Shown in pieces: positions 49,486 to 62,240 of a DNA stretch of 64,000 nt; the stretch's first letter is position 1, and every line of letters starts with the position of its first letter. The position numbers and the translations under genes are program-made. The stretch spans positions 22,539,764 to 22,603,763 of the forward strand of contig NC_088306.1 in assembly GCF_032854445.1 (NCBI RefSeq), written 5' to 3'. Under the pieces are notes generated by a model. The model was not told where the DNA came from and did no database searches. It worked only from the letters and a program-made list of their open reading frames with translations. This DNA comes from Liolophura sinensis. Lineage: Eukaryota; Mollusca; Polyplacophora; Chitonida; Chitonidae.

Positions 49486-52400
49486 ATATGTAATTTACCT
49501 TCTTTTTTTACCGGTCCGACCTTATCATATACCACACGGTCTCAATTCCTCAATCTGTGAGCTAAGAACAACGTATCAAAATCCGGTAAGTTTCATCGCC
49601 TCCTTAAACACCATCGAAGCCTTTCATCTGCAGTTTTATGCCCTACAGTGCATACTTTTTTTACGACAGCGCATAGATTTCAGTCTTTGTCATGCAGGAA
49701 ATGTGTACTTGCTGCGCATTGAACGTCTGTTAACTTCAGCTGTCACTGACACGTGGCATCCACGTTTTGCCTGAAATTCCCGCATCAACGGAATGTGCTG
49801 TTTTCATTGAACATCCAGTACAACGCATTCGGCCTTGAGCACGTGGCCTAAAACACCTCGTAAAACTATGAAAAAATAGATAAAAATACAATAATACACA
49901 AGAAGAAAATCCATATCGAAACGACCATATAACCAAAATTAATTTAGTCATCTGTACGAACGTTCACCACATGTCAACTATTTCATTTGTCTTCTGAATA
50001 TCAAAATCTTAATAAATAACTTGCGCATTTAAAACTGTTGACAGCTTTCTCTATAAGACTCCGTCCTATATATTTAATTTCTTACTATAATACTTTCTTA
50101 AATTATGGATGGTTTGTGTTGATGGTTGCATTGGAAATTGCTGTTGCTATTCATGGCCTGGAACGCCCATTATGGTTGAGGACTGTATATCGGAATATCG
50201 TTTATACGACACCTGTAGATTTATTAAGCGGTCAAATAGCATGTCTGTAGAAGTTAAATGGTGTAGAAGCCGTTGTGTGAATGAGCTGTCACCGATGAGC
50301 AGAGGATATTGAAATGCTCCGTTCAATGACTTGATCAGACATACATGCTCAGATCAAGGAACAATCGACATAATGTATTGTCTGGAATATTGGAAAACAG
50401 TAAGCCTGCTCAGTAAACAGTCTATATCTTTAGTAAATGCTGGCATAAATACCACTAAAACGAGTGATTATAGGCCTATTTATGTTTGCATACATGTCGC
50501 ATTATTTGACTTACCATATTCATGTTCTACAATCTCATTACCTCGTTTAGAGATAATGATTTATGTGGAGAAATGTACATATAGAAACTGTGCTTCAAGA
50601 TTGTCAACACTTCGGGTTTTATCTGCTAGCGGACGTACCTTTAGCTTGTATAGGTCTATGTGTGCACTTAGCTCTCATGATCACCTGTACTGGCCCATGG
50701 ATTCAGGACAGGCTGATAAAATCTAACATGGACGGCTCTTCAGTGAGCATTCATCAGGTAAATATTTTATTAGCAAGCGGTGAAGAGTTAAAGAAAACCT
50801 GACTATGGGTTGGTCTTGTTTAGTGTACGCCCTTCATGACGAACTTTAAATACATCGCTGCTGATACCTGGAGAAAAGGAAAGTCAAAGGGCCTACTGTG
50901 AACTCTCGTTGGACTAGATTCGTTTCTCGGAACATCACAAAAGATTTCTGTTTGGTCGTGCGCCTTTGAGCGCTTGGGTATACCGGCACATGCAGCAAAT
51001 CCCTTAGATATACAAAAAATATTTGGTCGTGTGCCTTGGGCCTTCATATACCGGCAAAACAAATCCCCTATATGCCTATCGGCGTAAACAGACTGTCCTA
51101 GTATAACAAACTGTGAGATGGTACACAGGCGATAACAACGATAACATCGTCTTTAATCCATGTATGTTTCAAGACAATACCAGCTCAGAGTGATACGGTG
51201 AATCGTGGTTCTTGGATAGGTGTGCGTGGTCAAGGTTGGTGAGATTTAACAGCTTAAAGGGTTGACCGCTCCGGCCATATACAATGGTCAGTGGATAATG
51301 CATGCTGTATTGTCCATTTTAGCACCGAGACAGGTACATGGTAAAGCCCTTCGCCTATGCCTGCTACAGCGCGCCGTCAAAATGGGAGCTTTGAACAGAG
51401 GTTAACTTGTCGCCCCTGTGCCTATAGTGCATCCTGCTGTGCGCCATTGAACATCTAGAAAGTGTATATGCCCCAGAACAGATAACGAGACAGTAAGAGA
51501 TGTCTGAATGCACAATAAGACACAGGTCAGATCAGGGACTGAACTCTTCAAACTGCAACTTTTAAAGAGCAAAACTTAAAGAACACATGGTAAATAATAC
51601 ATAACTCTGGAAGTTTTGTGAAACCGGAAACCTATTCTACATGGTTTGTCACTGCTCTAGTTTTACTCTCTATGCGGTTGCCTGCTGCATTGTAGGCCGT
51701 ATACTGTCTATTATCCTCATGCACTCGCTGGTGGTTGTGTAAACTAACTACATTTACTATAATGCCGTTTGGCCGCTGTCTTGATGACGTATCGTTTGTC
51801 TGTTACCTGTGGCAGGCCATATATCGTGTGACGTGTAGTCAGGGTTTTACAAGCGGCAATATTTATTAAAGGGGATCCGATCGACCGGTTCAGATAAACA
51901 TTAGTTAAAAAATATATTCATCCCTGATATATGTTTTCACCGAAAAAATCATAATCACCCCTATAGGAGGATGTTTCGTAAAAGAAGTGCAACCAAAATA
52001 TCTGTCCTATACCAATCCGTAAAAAAAAAACCGTCAGTATAATTTGTCTTTTAAAAGTATTGTGAAATCGGTATTACTATTTCATTTCATTTGATTTCTG
52101 ATTGATATCTTACACCGTAAAATAACAATACGACGGCGACCAGTATTATAAAATATTAGTATTTAATGGTATCAAAAAATCAAGACGGCGTCCAATGTTA
52201 TGTATGGTGAGAGCTATTTTACTTCACTGTTTGTTACTGGATATTATTTATTAAGAACTATATATAAACTAGATGGGATCTTACATGAAAAGTCTGGAAA
52301 AATGGCCTTGATCCCCCCGCATCGCCCCATCCTTCAGGTTTTCATCGTGATCCTATCCCTTGATAAATATTGTTATGTCACTTATATATAACATGTTATT

Positions 52401-53600
52401 TGTATAATACTATATTAAATCGTTATATTGATACTTAAGCGGCGAAAACTATAAACAGACTACTACAGGTAAGGACCAATGCGTCATGCAAACGCTGAAT
52501 GTTTCACGTTTTAGATCTCTGCGAAGACTGATTATCAGTTATAAATCCTGTCCCATAAAACATCCAGACTGATGGATGAAATCTTATATGTCTGGAATAT
52601 ATGAACAGGTTTACTACATTAGTTACATATATAGTCCTATATGTGACAAATGGTTTTAACTGTTGACAGTTCTAAACACCATGGCCAAACACATGCCGAT
52701 ACGTTAGACCTACCCTTTTCCACACGTGGACGCCCTTCGATTCATAAAAAGCCTTATTATCTTTTAAGTGTGTGAAGGGCTAAATGAAATGCCCCCAAGT
52801 GAATGGCTTCACACATGAAGGTATATGCCTGGCTTGGGTAAATGTGTTCTTTGGCGCACAGACAACGATATATAACTATGTTTTTGTTTTTATGGCACTC
52901 AGACTACACTCAGACACGGCACTCAGACTACACTCAGACTACACTCAGACACGGCATTAATCTGTGATTATCATAAATCATGTTTCATAAACCATCCCAA
53001 CTGATGCATGAAAACTTATGTCTGGATGATTTTAACAACTATAATCTACATGTGCTTCAAGCTTCACATATGCATTCAGGTATTTTTTTTATATTAAGTA
53101 TACTCTTGAATGCATGCGCACTTTTTTTCTTCTTATGGCACGCTATATTTGTTATACAGCTTAGCAGCGACTATTCAAACACGCCTATATCCTACCTGTG
53201 CGGCCTTAAAGTTTGGGTGCAGAATCTATGTTAGCTCTATTAAATACAACTGAAGGTACCACAAAATTAAGCTTAACTCACCTGTATCTCTAATTTCCTA
53301 CATACGGCTGGATCTCAAAATGTCTGCGCTACGCCCTTAAGCTTCTCGGTCATTCAAGATTCTTTATAGCCTTTGCAAATGTTCGCAGTCTTTTGAATGT
53401 GGTTAAAGCGCCCAAAATAACCCGTGACGATTTGTATTACAATTTAAACGTGGTATGTATACATGAGCTCACATCTGTCCTATATATACACTTCCGCTTT
53501 TAGGTAACATACGTGCGAAGGATAATAAGACCGCTATTTATATGAGGGTTAGGCCTACGTTACTTAATACAACTTTGATCAACCAGCCCCTGATAATTAA
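49486..53600. other. Intergenic, no firmly supported gene
   Basis: AT-rich with locally duplicated segments (50030-50195 with 47958-48120; 52520-52610 with 52965-53050). A hydrophobic frame at about 50587-50758 ending in CATCAG|gtaaat is a weak exon candidate without a recognised product. A SINE A fragment is at about 52085-52150, and a short ACTCAGACTACACTCAGACA repeat at 52897-52955. Confidence 0.5.
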
Positions 53601-53614
53601 ATATCCATTTGAAC

Positions 53615-54130
53615 TAGGCCTACCAGTCTAGACACTTTTGAACAACCGTTTCGATCAAACAGTCGTTGAAAGCATACTTATGAACAATACTCAATTTTAG
53701 AATAATGATGCCGTTTGATTGAACTTCACACTGACAGGCGATACACTTTTGAACAATAATGTGAGAATGGTAACACATTTTGAACACACAGCCACTGATG
53801 ATACACTTTTGAACAATACTGCCAAACTGGTAACGCCGTCTGAACAAACAGACAATGATAATACACTTTTGAACAACAGTTTGAGAATGAAAAAACCGTT
53901 TGAACAAACAGACATTTATAATACACTTTAGAACAATTCTTTGAGGATGATAAAACCGTTTAGATGCATAGACATTGATAATACACTTTTATACAATGCT
54001 TTGAGAATGATAAAACCGTTTGAACTCAGACACTGATGATAAACTTTTAAACAATAGCCTACCGTGCCATGGGAATGATTAAACCTTTCGAACAAACAGT
54101 CACAGATAATACACTTTTGAGCAAAACGTG
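53615..54130. repeat. Degenerate tandem array of about 60 bp
   Basis: Eight or so copies with ATAATACACTTTTGAACAAT, GAGAATGATAAAACCGTTTG and AACAAACAGACA. Overlapping minus-strand frames are artefacts of this array. Confidence 0.9.
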
Positions 54131-54980
54131 TTGATCTTTCTGGAAGTGAAATTACGTCCATCTGGTCATATGCCTCCTCCCTTCCATGTAAATGTATATC
54201 TAGATTCCAAAACTAGATTCTAACCGCACAGCATTATACTTACATGCAGGTAAGTTGTACACAGTAGGACTAACGGGTTCACCATCAAAGAAGCATGTGC
54301 GGCAACCACCTTATTTTAGAAGAGGGTCAGCAGGCTAACGCTTGCATGCGGGAGTGTCCTTACTCAGGTACATTCCCAGCCATCAAGCATGGAGCTAAGA
54401 TGTACATACCGGTACCGTTGTTTTCACACCTATGAAGTTGTAGGCGCTGTTCACCTTAGAATATATCGCCCGTCTATTAGTTACCTGTTTAGGTCTACTG
54501 AACGTAAAAACCCACGTGTCCATACTTGTATGCATTCCAAAACCCACGAATGCTCCATCACCTGATGGACGCTAAAAAAAACAAACACACTAGGTTGTTG
54601 TAAGTGTCTTACCCGACCGGTGACAGGTGACATTCGCGTCAGCAGTGAGACCATATACACATGACAGTATGTGCACCTGCATGTATACCACCTACTGACA
54701 GCAATATACACGCGCTCAGGTGGACTACAAATAACCTACCTTATACATCACAGGCACGATTCTCCTTCAGTCGAGCCTGACCTGGTATTCAGTCTCCTTC
54801 AGACCGGCAGACCGCGCATGGGAGTTATAATTGGAATGCCTCGGTGGTTAGGCGCACATACACAATACTCTCAGAAGAATGGATATTAAAAATTCAATCC
54901 TTAAGAAATCGATCGGTTCGAGCACTGCCAGCGTATTCGTTAGGACTGGAGTATATAGCCTAGGGCCGCAATGTACACAG
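54131..54980. other. Intergenic, nothing recognised
   Basis: No repeat of the main families and no supported exon; short frames on both strands only. Confidence 0.5.
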
Positions 54981-54982
54981 AG

Positions 54983-55223
54983 TTACGTACTGCAACGCAA
55001 TGACCCGGGAGCCTCTCACCAATGCAGCCACTCTGAGTTCAAGTCTAGCTCTTTCTGGCTTCCTCTCCGATCGTACGCGGGAAGGTCTGACAGCAGCCTG
55101 TGGACCCATGGTCGTGGATTTCACCCGTGTTCTTCCCGCTTTCCTCTCACCATAATCCTGGTCGTCGTCGTATTAGTGAAATATTCTTGAGTACAGCGTA
55201 AAACAGCAATCAAATAAATAAAC
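54983..55223 (+). mobile_element. SINE family A copy
   Basis: TACTGCAACGCAATGACCCG, GAGCCTCTCACCAATGCAGC, CTCTGAGTTCAAGTCTAGC (B box), GTCGTATTAGTGAAATATTC, CAGCAATCAAATAAATAAAC. Confidence 0.94.
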
Positions 55224-55559
55224 GTGTTGATCCTGCAGTATGGACTCAACATATAGATGCTATTCAATACCCTTTCATATACAGGGAAAAAAGTTGACTG
55301 ATGTCCAGAGTAGGTGTTAGGGAAAACAGAGAACCCTCTGTTTTCAATACATCGTTCTATTCCAACTGAAGTCTCGATCTTTTGTTCTCTGTTTACAGTT
55401 GTAACCGACAAATCACTGGGCTTATTATAGAAACTGCCCATATAGTTGTAGGGGATTTCCTATGTAGAGAAAATTTTATGCAAAACTTTATGGAGAAGGG
55501 TTTTGCGGGCATCCCCTTCCATAAACTTTAGGTCTATGTGCATATGTTACTTACTTGAT

Positions 55560-55760
55560 TGGTTTTATTTATTTATTTGATTGGGGTTTTACGCCGCACT
55601 CAAGAATATTTCACTTATACAATGGTGGTTAGCTAACATTAAGGTGGGAGGAAAACGGGCAGAGCCTTGGGAAAACCCACGACCATCCGCAAGTTCTTAC
55701 GTGATTGGTGCTGAACGCCGTGCTTACTTTTTTCACTTTTACGACGCCATTCAGGTTTTT
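55560..55760 (-). mobile_element. SINE family A copy, rearranged
   Basis: TTTATTTATTTGATTGGGGT, CAAGAATATTTCACTTATAC, GGCAGAGCCTTGGG, CGACCATCCGCAAG, followed by a second 3'-end-like piece (ACGTGATTGGTGCTGAACGC, CTTTTACGACG), so one copy may have inserted into another. Confidence 0.85.
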
Positions 55761-56159
55761 GGATTGACAAAACCTGAGTAAACTAATGCTCCCTAAATTT
55801 GCCAGGTATTTGTGTCTAACAAACCTCCTGGCTGAAAGCCACTGACAAACTGACGAGAGTTGGGTTCGAGCCTGTGACTTGTTGGTTTCACAGACAAATG
55901 CGCCAGCGAGAGCCCGGGTTGTCAGCTATCACCGCAGGTTCAGCTTCAATAAATACATGTAATCATAATACTTTGACCCTCAAATTTAATCCTAATTGAA
56001 ATGCACAATATAACTCTTATTTCCTTTTAACACTCATTAAGGCGGATTTTTGTTAATTAAAAACAGGATTAATTATAGACATCTTGTCAACCATACTGAA
56101 ATTTCTCTTGCTATAACGCAGAGGGCTTCACTGACAACATTGTGCAACCATTTTTTTGC

Positions 56160-56400
56160 TCGAACTGAAAGCGTTGCAGTTTAGTTATTTGTTTTATTGC
56201 ATGGCCTTGAACGTTGTACTCAAGAAAATGTAAGTTTTACCACGGCGACCAAGTAAATTTAGGGGCCATTGAGATGACTAGATATCAAGCCTCTCAAGAA
56301 TTTTTCACTTATGCAATGATGGTCCATTTTATGGGTGGAGGAAGCCGGAGTGCTTGGGTTAACCCACCGACCTTTCAGACCTCTAGCTAGGATTTGGTGA
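56160..56400 (-). mobile_element. Diverged SINE family A remnants
   Basis: GAACGTTGTACTCAAGAAAA and ACCACGGCGACCA, then TCAAGAATTTTTCACTTATG, CAATGATGGTCC and GGGTGGAGGAAGCCGG: two overlapping decayed copies. GCATGGGGGAAGAGCGTCCC and GGGGGCCTGCGGCCCCCG (56452-56462 region) follow, the latter a GC-rich palindrome. Confidence 0.6.
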
Positions 56401-56789
56401 AGGCATGGGGGAAGAGCGTCCCAGCCAAATGAGCCGGGCGTCCGGGGGCCTGCGGCCCCCGTCCGCCAGAAAACTTGCATTGCCGGAAATGCTTTCGTTG
56501 CGTCAAAAGGGTAGTTTGACATCTAACATCAGGATAGATTAAGTGGCCTAAAATATTATATTTTAGTAAGGTTTGTAATCCTCATAGTCAATCGGGATGC
56601 TTAATCGCAAGGCTTACTGCTGTACAAGATTCGACAGATATGACATCTGACCATAATTCCGGGGTCACCACGGAAGGGAATTTTCTCATTCCAGCGCAGG
56701 CATTTTAGTGCTTAATTTCATGGGGTTTGGTGGCGAGGTGGATGCCGACGCTTGTAGAACTGTGCAAACGGGGCTGCTGTAAGACAAGT

Positions 56790-56935
56790 GAGGAACTTGT
56801 CAGTGAATTGCAAATGATCGGTGGTTTACCCCGGTTTCTTCTAGGGGTTACCTCCACCCATCTGACAATACTGACCCACCGTCAAATGAGTGAAATAATC
56901 ACGAGTGTAGCGTAAAACAATCATTCATTCAGTCA
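56790..56935 (+). mobile_element. Diverged SINE family A 3' part
   Basis: ATGATCGGTGGTTTACCCCG, GTTTCTTCTAGG, AATGAGTGAAATAATCACGA, GTGTAGCGTAAAACAATCAT, TCATTCAGTC: same order as the family A 3' end. Confidence 0.6.
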
Positions 56936-58045
56936 AACATCTTACAGAATAAATAAAATGTTAATTGAAACTGATTTTGGAAGCCCATCATTTCCGTAGT
57001 TGCTGTGACAACAAAGTCGTTCATATATTATCACTCCAGCCTTCCAAGATTTATTATCACTCCTGCCTTCCAAGGTTTATTTTCACTAACTTCTGTGTTC
57101 AACGTTCTTCAATTGAAGGATGGACTTCAGTTAAAAAGAAACAGGATCAATTACTTTTTAAAGTATATCAGGTTAACCGTCCCTCTAAGCAGCAAAAATT
57201 TCCCTAACAGAAAGCAAACAGTTTATCAGGGATCATGCACTATGTCTGTACTGAAAAGAATTTCCTACATCAAAATCGTGTAAGGTTTAACATTAATCTG
57301 GGACTCAACAGTAAGCTGCACTAAAAGTCAGCGCACTGGCATATTTGACAAACTTTCATCAGAAAACACCTGTTTTCGGAGCCAATTGAAAGACTAAAAT
57401 ATTGCCTTTGGAGGTTAAACTGAAATTTTATATGGGGAAATCATCCTGCCTTCAAAACACTGTTCTAGGGTGGACTGACACTTCATAGACAGCCGAGCTG
57501 AACTCGTCATGCTACTGTGTGAACATGCATCGTCATTCTAGGCCCTACACATGTAATTCACGATTCAGTAAGGAATGGCTTGGCCAATTTACAAAATTTG
57601 AGCGTTAGCGCAGCCAGCCGACTCCGGAACTTCGGAAACCATGCCTCAGGCCCACAAGATGTCTTAACTAATGGGTTTCCGATTTGGAAGTAACTCTCGG
57701 AAATTGGAGGCGAAAAATAACTACACGTATGTACGCGATCATATGCCGATGGAATTATAGTGCATAGCGTTTTTTTATTCGACAGAAAATTAAAAAAACA
57801 GGAAAAAATACTTTACCAAGGACATTTTTAGGCATGGGGCTAGGTAATGCGGTTTCACAGAGGGATGGTGGACGTTCCAAGAAGCATGGCGGAGCGCCAC
57901 TCGATAAAACGCTAGCTAGGGCTCTGCCTTTGACAAATAATTGAATATCTTTCACACGTGCGACAAAAACCACCGTTTATTGTAGCCAACAAGGTCCCTG
58001 CAAACACCGAGGGCTGGAGAATTTCAGACTTAGTACAAACTGTGC
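56936..58045. other. Intergenic, no supported gene
   Basis: Two short direct repeats of CTTCCAAGATTTATTATCAC type at 57040-57085; otherwise nothing recognised. Confidence 0.5.
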
Positions 58046-58049
58046 AATA

Positions 58050-58325
58050 GGTATTTATTTATTTATTTGATTGGAGTTCTAGCTCGTACTCAAGAATATT
58101 TCACTCACACGACGACGACTAGCATTACGGTTGAAGTAAACCAGGCAGACCCAAGTGGGGGGGGGGGGGGGGGGGGGGACGCGGGATCACTACCATCCGT
58201 AGGCTGTTGGCAGACTTTCCCAACTACGACCCGCGAGGAAGGCATCATCAACTGAACTCACAGCCACAACATTTGTGAGAGGCTCTTGGGTTATTGCGCC
58301 ACGCTGGCACTCCAACCATCTCGGC
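58050..58325 (-). mobile_element. SINE family A copy containing a poly-G expansion
   Basis: TATTTATTTATTTATTTGAT, CGTACTCAAGAATATTTCAC, ACGACGACTAGCATTACGGT, then a run of about 23 G at 58157-58179 in place of the usual CCCGGGGGAAACC, and the head side (GAACTCACAGCCACAAC, GAGAGGCTCTTGGGTTATTG, GCGCCACGCTGGCA, CATCTCGGCC). Confidence 0.92.
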
Positions 58326-58705
58326 CCTGTGCCCCATGTATCCCACAGTTGTGAAGAACACACGTAAACAGTAAGCAGATGGGCATTTATGAAAAACAGA
58401 ATTATATTTTATTGGCATGCCACATATAGCTGTTGCAGATGAAACAAATGATAATGATACCAAATCAGAATCAGTCATGTGTGTATACTGTATAGTATAT
58501 GTATGCACATTAAATAAATAATATACTTCAATAATACAATTCTCATACAACACAGGAAATATCATGATATATTTGTAGGCATAGCAGAATAAAGATTTCT
58601 CCATATATACAATATCTGGATAAACCAATCATGTAATAAATAGCACTTTAGCAACAATAATTTTCAACTCAAGCTGCCTTTTAAGGAGAGGAAGCAGTTG
58701 CTGGG

Positions 58706-58800
58706 AAAATAGTGGGGGTGGGTGGGGTGGGAAAGACTGGAGGTGTGGATGTGTGGTGGGAGTGTGGGGGTGGGGGTGGGGGGGGGGGGTGAGGCAGAAT
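58706..58800. repeat. G-rich, quadruplex-prone tract
   Basis: Dense GGG and longer G runs (GTGGGGGTGGGTGGGGTGGG; later a run of about 13 G) on the plus strand over about 90 bp. A shorter similar stretch lies at 59790-59815 and a C-rich one at 59930-59965. Confidence 0.85.
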
Positions 58801-58807
58801 GTTGAAG

Positions 58808-59290
58808 CTTCTTGCTCTTCAATGTAAAAAAGCTCTTTTACCAAGATACAAAGATACAAAGATACCAAGTTTACAGGCTGACATACTTGAGTTTCCCGCT
58901 CTTCAATGTGATCAAGCTATTATACCAAGATACCAAGTTTACAGGCTTGTGTACCTCAGTTTCCTGCTCTTCAATGTAAATAAGGTCTTATACCAAGATA
59001 CCATATTTTTTATTTATTTGATTGGTGTTTTATGCTGTACTCAAGAAATATTTCACTTATATAACGGCGACCAGCATTTTGGTGGGAGGAAACCGGGGCA
59101 GAGCCTGGGGGAAATCCACGACCTTCCCAGGTACAGCCAGACAGAAAGCCAGCATGAGCTGGACTTGAACTCACAGCGACCGCATTGGTGAGAGGCTCCT
59201 GGATCAACCCAGATACCAAGTTTACAGGCTGACATACCTGAGTTTCCTGCTCTCCAATGTAAATAAGCTCTTATACCAAGATTGCATACT
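58808..59290. repeat. About 60-bp tandem array, split by a SINE
   Basis: Four to five units with CTGCTCTTCAATGTAAATAA, TCTTATACCAAGATACCAAG, TTTACAGGCTGACATACCTG. The SINE at 59004-59210 interrupts it. Confidence 0.9.
59004..59210 (-). mobile_element. SINE family A copy inserted in a tandem array
   Basis: TTTATTTATTTGATTGGTGT, CAAGAAATATTTCACTTATA, CGGCGACCAGCATTTTGGTG, AGCTGGACTTGAACTCACAG (B-box complement), GAGAGGCTCCTGGATCAACC. AGATACCA flanks both ends (58996-59003 and 59211-59218), a short target-site duplication. Confidence 0.92.
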
Positions 59291-60629
59291 GACCTGCATG
59301 TACATGTAAGCAAATGCAGTTTGTAAGGAGAAAGAAACTAAAAATATTAAACGTAAACGTAAGTATGAATGAATAATAAATTGTGTAAATTTTGGGCAGG
59401 ACAGATTAACTTCAGGTTCAACATAAAAAATATTTTGGTGACTTATGTCAGCCTCTGCTGTAATTCATCTGGAATGTACATCATATGACCTAAGAGGGAA
59501 TTCAAGGTTTGCAACCTAAATCAAACACACATAATTTGAATCTGACATAAAGTGCTAACCAGTGATATTTCAAATCAGCAATTATGCTGCACTGTTATAC
59601 ATGTAAATAAATGCATTTTGGAAATCAGCATTTGACAAAACTGTGGGCACATCAGTAATGTACTTAATAAGAACAGTTTACTGATATTGGCAGAGAATGA
59701 TAGCACTCATTCAAGTGAACAAGAAATGTAAGCTTAAAAAAGGTAAATAAAGTTTCCTACAAACAAACTGGGGTTAGAGTAAGGCAGTGGGTGGGGGTGG
59801 GGGGTGGTGGAATGCTGTTTTTACATGTACGTTTACAGTTATAAAATGACAAATGAAATTTACCACATTTAAAGCCAAGAAATTATTTTAGAATATGAAG
59901 TTTTCTGAGTTGAACTCCCTGTCCACCCCTGCCACCCCCACCCCCTCCTCCGCCCCCTCCGCCCACACTAAAAGAAACTGTGGGAAAACTCATGTTAGCC
60001 ATCAAACAGCTGTAAACAATGAGTTAAGCTTTAATTTGGCACTGTTATAAAAAAAAAAACCTCAATAAATGTACAAATAGGTATTAGAAAGCACATCTAC
60101 TTTACACTGGATTTGCGTCTAACTGCTGGTTGAAGTCAGTCAATGCAGGCAGCACATTTACAATTATGCTGTTAATTGTTTCAATCAAGAATTAGCCAGG
60201 TACCTGACAAACATCTCACTAGTCGCAGACAAAACCCAGCAACAGCTGACCCCCACTGACCGGTTGAATAAATCAGGAAAGACTGGCAACATGTTCCTAA
60301 TAACAAAATATTTTGATTCGGTAACATACATGTATATGAAGCAACCGGGAGCAACGATTTCATGGATAAGAAAAATATTAAACATAACCCTTTTACACAG
60401 ACTTGCAACATTTCAACCAAGCAAAATGATGATGATTCAAAACAAATGCAATAACTTACAATATATGTCATTACATTAATAATTTGGATGCTTATAGAAG
60501 GCAAGTGAAATAAATAAATGTTTGCAAAATAACTTATATGGATGAGGACACATGTACAAAATAGCACCGTTTAACAAATGTGTTCCAAAAGTTTCCGAGC
60601 AATGTCCCAGTGACACCTGTCTAATTTAA

Positions 60630-60705
60630 TGATTTATTTATTTGACTGTTGTTGTTTTATGCCTTACTCAGGAATGTTTTACTTATATAACTTATAAGCA
60701 ACTCA
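60630..60705 (-). mobile_element. SINE family A 3' fragment
   Basis: GATTTATTTATTTGACTGTT, GTTTTATGCCTTACTCAGGA, ATGTTTTACTTATATAAC; diverged. Confidence 0.7.
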
Positions 60706-61574
60706 TAGGGCTAAGGCAGATGGGCAGAGCACACTGGAAACCATGACAGCTGCTGTTCCTGTGGCTCTAAAATGAAGATTTAACATTGACCTCATTGGTT
60801 TTTTGGGGGGTTTTGGCCGAAATAACCACGGCCATCAATGGTCCCAATTCCTGGATCCTCCCTAAAATACTCCATAGGTTTAAATAAAATTTACCAGAAA
60901 TCACCTTACGCAAATAATCTCTCAACTCAACAAAATCCCGGAAAACAGACAGTCGTTTCGGTCATGATCACGTGACCAGATAATACCAATCAAAATACAG
61001 TATGCAAAGCCGCAAGAATACACTTTCCTATGTTCACCAACATACACGCTGATTGGGAGATCCTGGGCAATACAAATTAAATGATGTCAACAACAGCAAC
61101 AAAAACAAAAAAGTTTCATAGAAAAATATCACAACATTGCATTGCACATTTGTGTATGGTCCATTTTCTGTTTTATCCAATTCTGAGCAAAGTCAGCAAC
61201 TGGTCATTTTTGTGACCTGCACCAATAGAGATTGGTCGGATACCTTGTCTACACTTACATGTGGCTTGTAGAAAAAGTCACCGGACAAAAGTATTACAAA
61301 TATCACAAATTTGTACCAAATATCACACACAAGCATTTGGAAGAATGCGCTCAACGGTCTTTTGGTGTGGGCTTGGAATTGCGTGAATATCAGCTGTCAC
61401 CTTCACTCAGTATGGGTTTTATGTTGTCGTTGTTTTGTCGCGATGGCTCATGTTCAGGGGAAGGTGTAACCATTAGCAATCTTTGTCGTCTGCAAAAATT
61501 CAGAAAAAAGATATGTTTTCTCAAAGAGCCAAAAGTTACCATGACCATGCAAGATGTTTCAGTGCTGTCTCTCT

Positions 61575-61645
61575 GATTTAGTCCGTCACCATGATGTGAC
61601 TGAAAAAGTGCCAACATGGCATTAAGGCAAAAACATTTACTCATT
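61575..61645 (+). mobile_element. SINE family B 3' fragment
   Basis: GTCCGTCACCATGATGTGAC, TGAAAAAGTGCC, ATGGCATTAAGGCAAAAACA, TTTACTCATT; matches the 3' end of family B with many changes. Confidence 0.5.
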
Positions 61646-62240
61646 TAGGCCATACCAATTTAAATTGTTGTTTTACAAACAGAATAAATCTTTTTCCAAT
61701 GTATTAAAATCATAAAAATATAACGAATGGACAAATAAAGAAGTGCATTTTCAGTTGTACTTTCATTCCATTTTTGGACTTTTTAGTGTTGGCTTGTCCG
61801 TCACACACAGAATAAATTGCTGTCACCTTACTGACTTATTTACGACAATCACGTTCAAGTTTACTGAAGGATTTTTGCTCATGGCCTTATCTTCATGGGT
61901 GACTTAAAACTCACAATGAGCCTACAGGAGTAAGACTTTAACCAAACAAAGATACATGTAAATATATCAAAATAGGGTGATGTTATTAATTCTGGCTTCT
62001 TGGCAGGCGCAGAAGGAAACCATCAGGGTTAAGAACATAAAACCACTGTAAGGACAGCCAATAAAAAAGTGTCATTCTTTAACAGGATAATGTTACAGAT
62101 TAAAATGTAACAATTTACTGAGGAAAGGGTTTTGACAGAATTCTAGCAATTGCTGTAGATTAGATGAAAAAACTGTGAGGACACACAAGTCAAAAGCTAA
62201 CACCTCTGAGCAGGTGAAAGGTCGAAACTACAAAACTTAC

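Larger units (their letters stand above)
59291..62240. other. Downstream flank of the Rubicon-homology gene; no firm exon
   Basis: Presumably 3' UTR, last intron or intergenic DNA of the minus-strand gene. Holds a SINE A 3' fragment at 60630-60705 and a SINE B fragment at about 61575-61645. A possible last exon at about 62003-61993 (minus; acceptor-like cttctgcgcctgccaag) would add only a few residues before TAA; I could not confirm it. The 128-codon minus frame at 60181-60567 is not supported. Confidence 0.45.

Noticed and set aside
60181-60567. 128-codon minus-strand frame downstream of the RH-domain gene
   Set aside because: Random-looking Cys/Leu/Ser-rich composition, no splice connection and no recognisable domain; likely UTR or intergenic.
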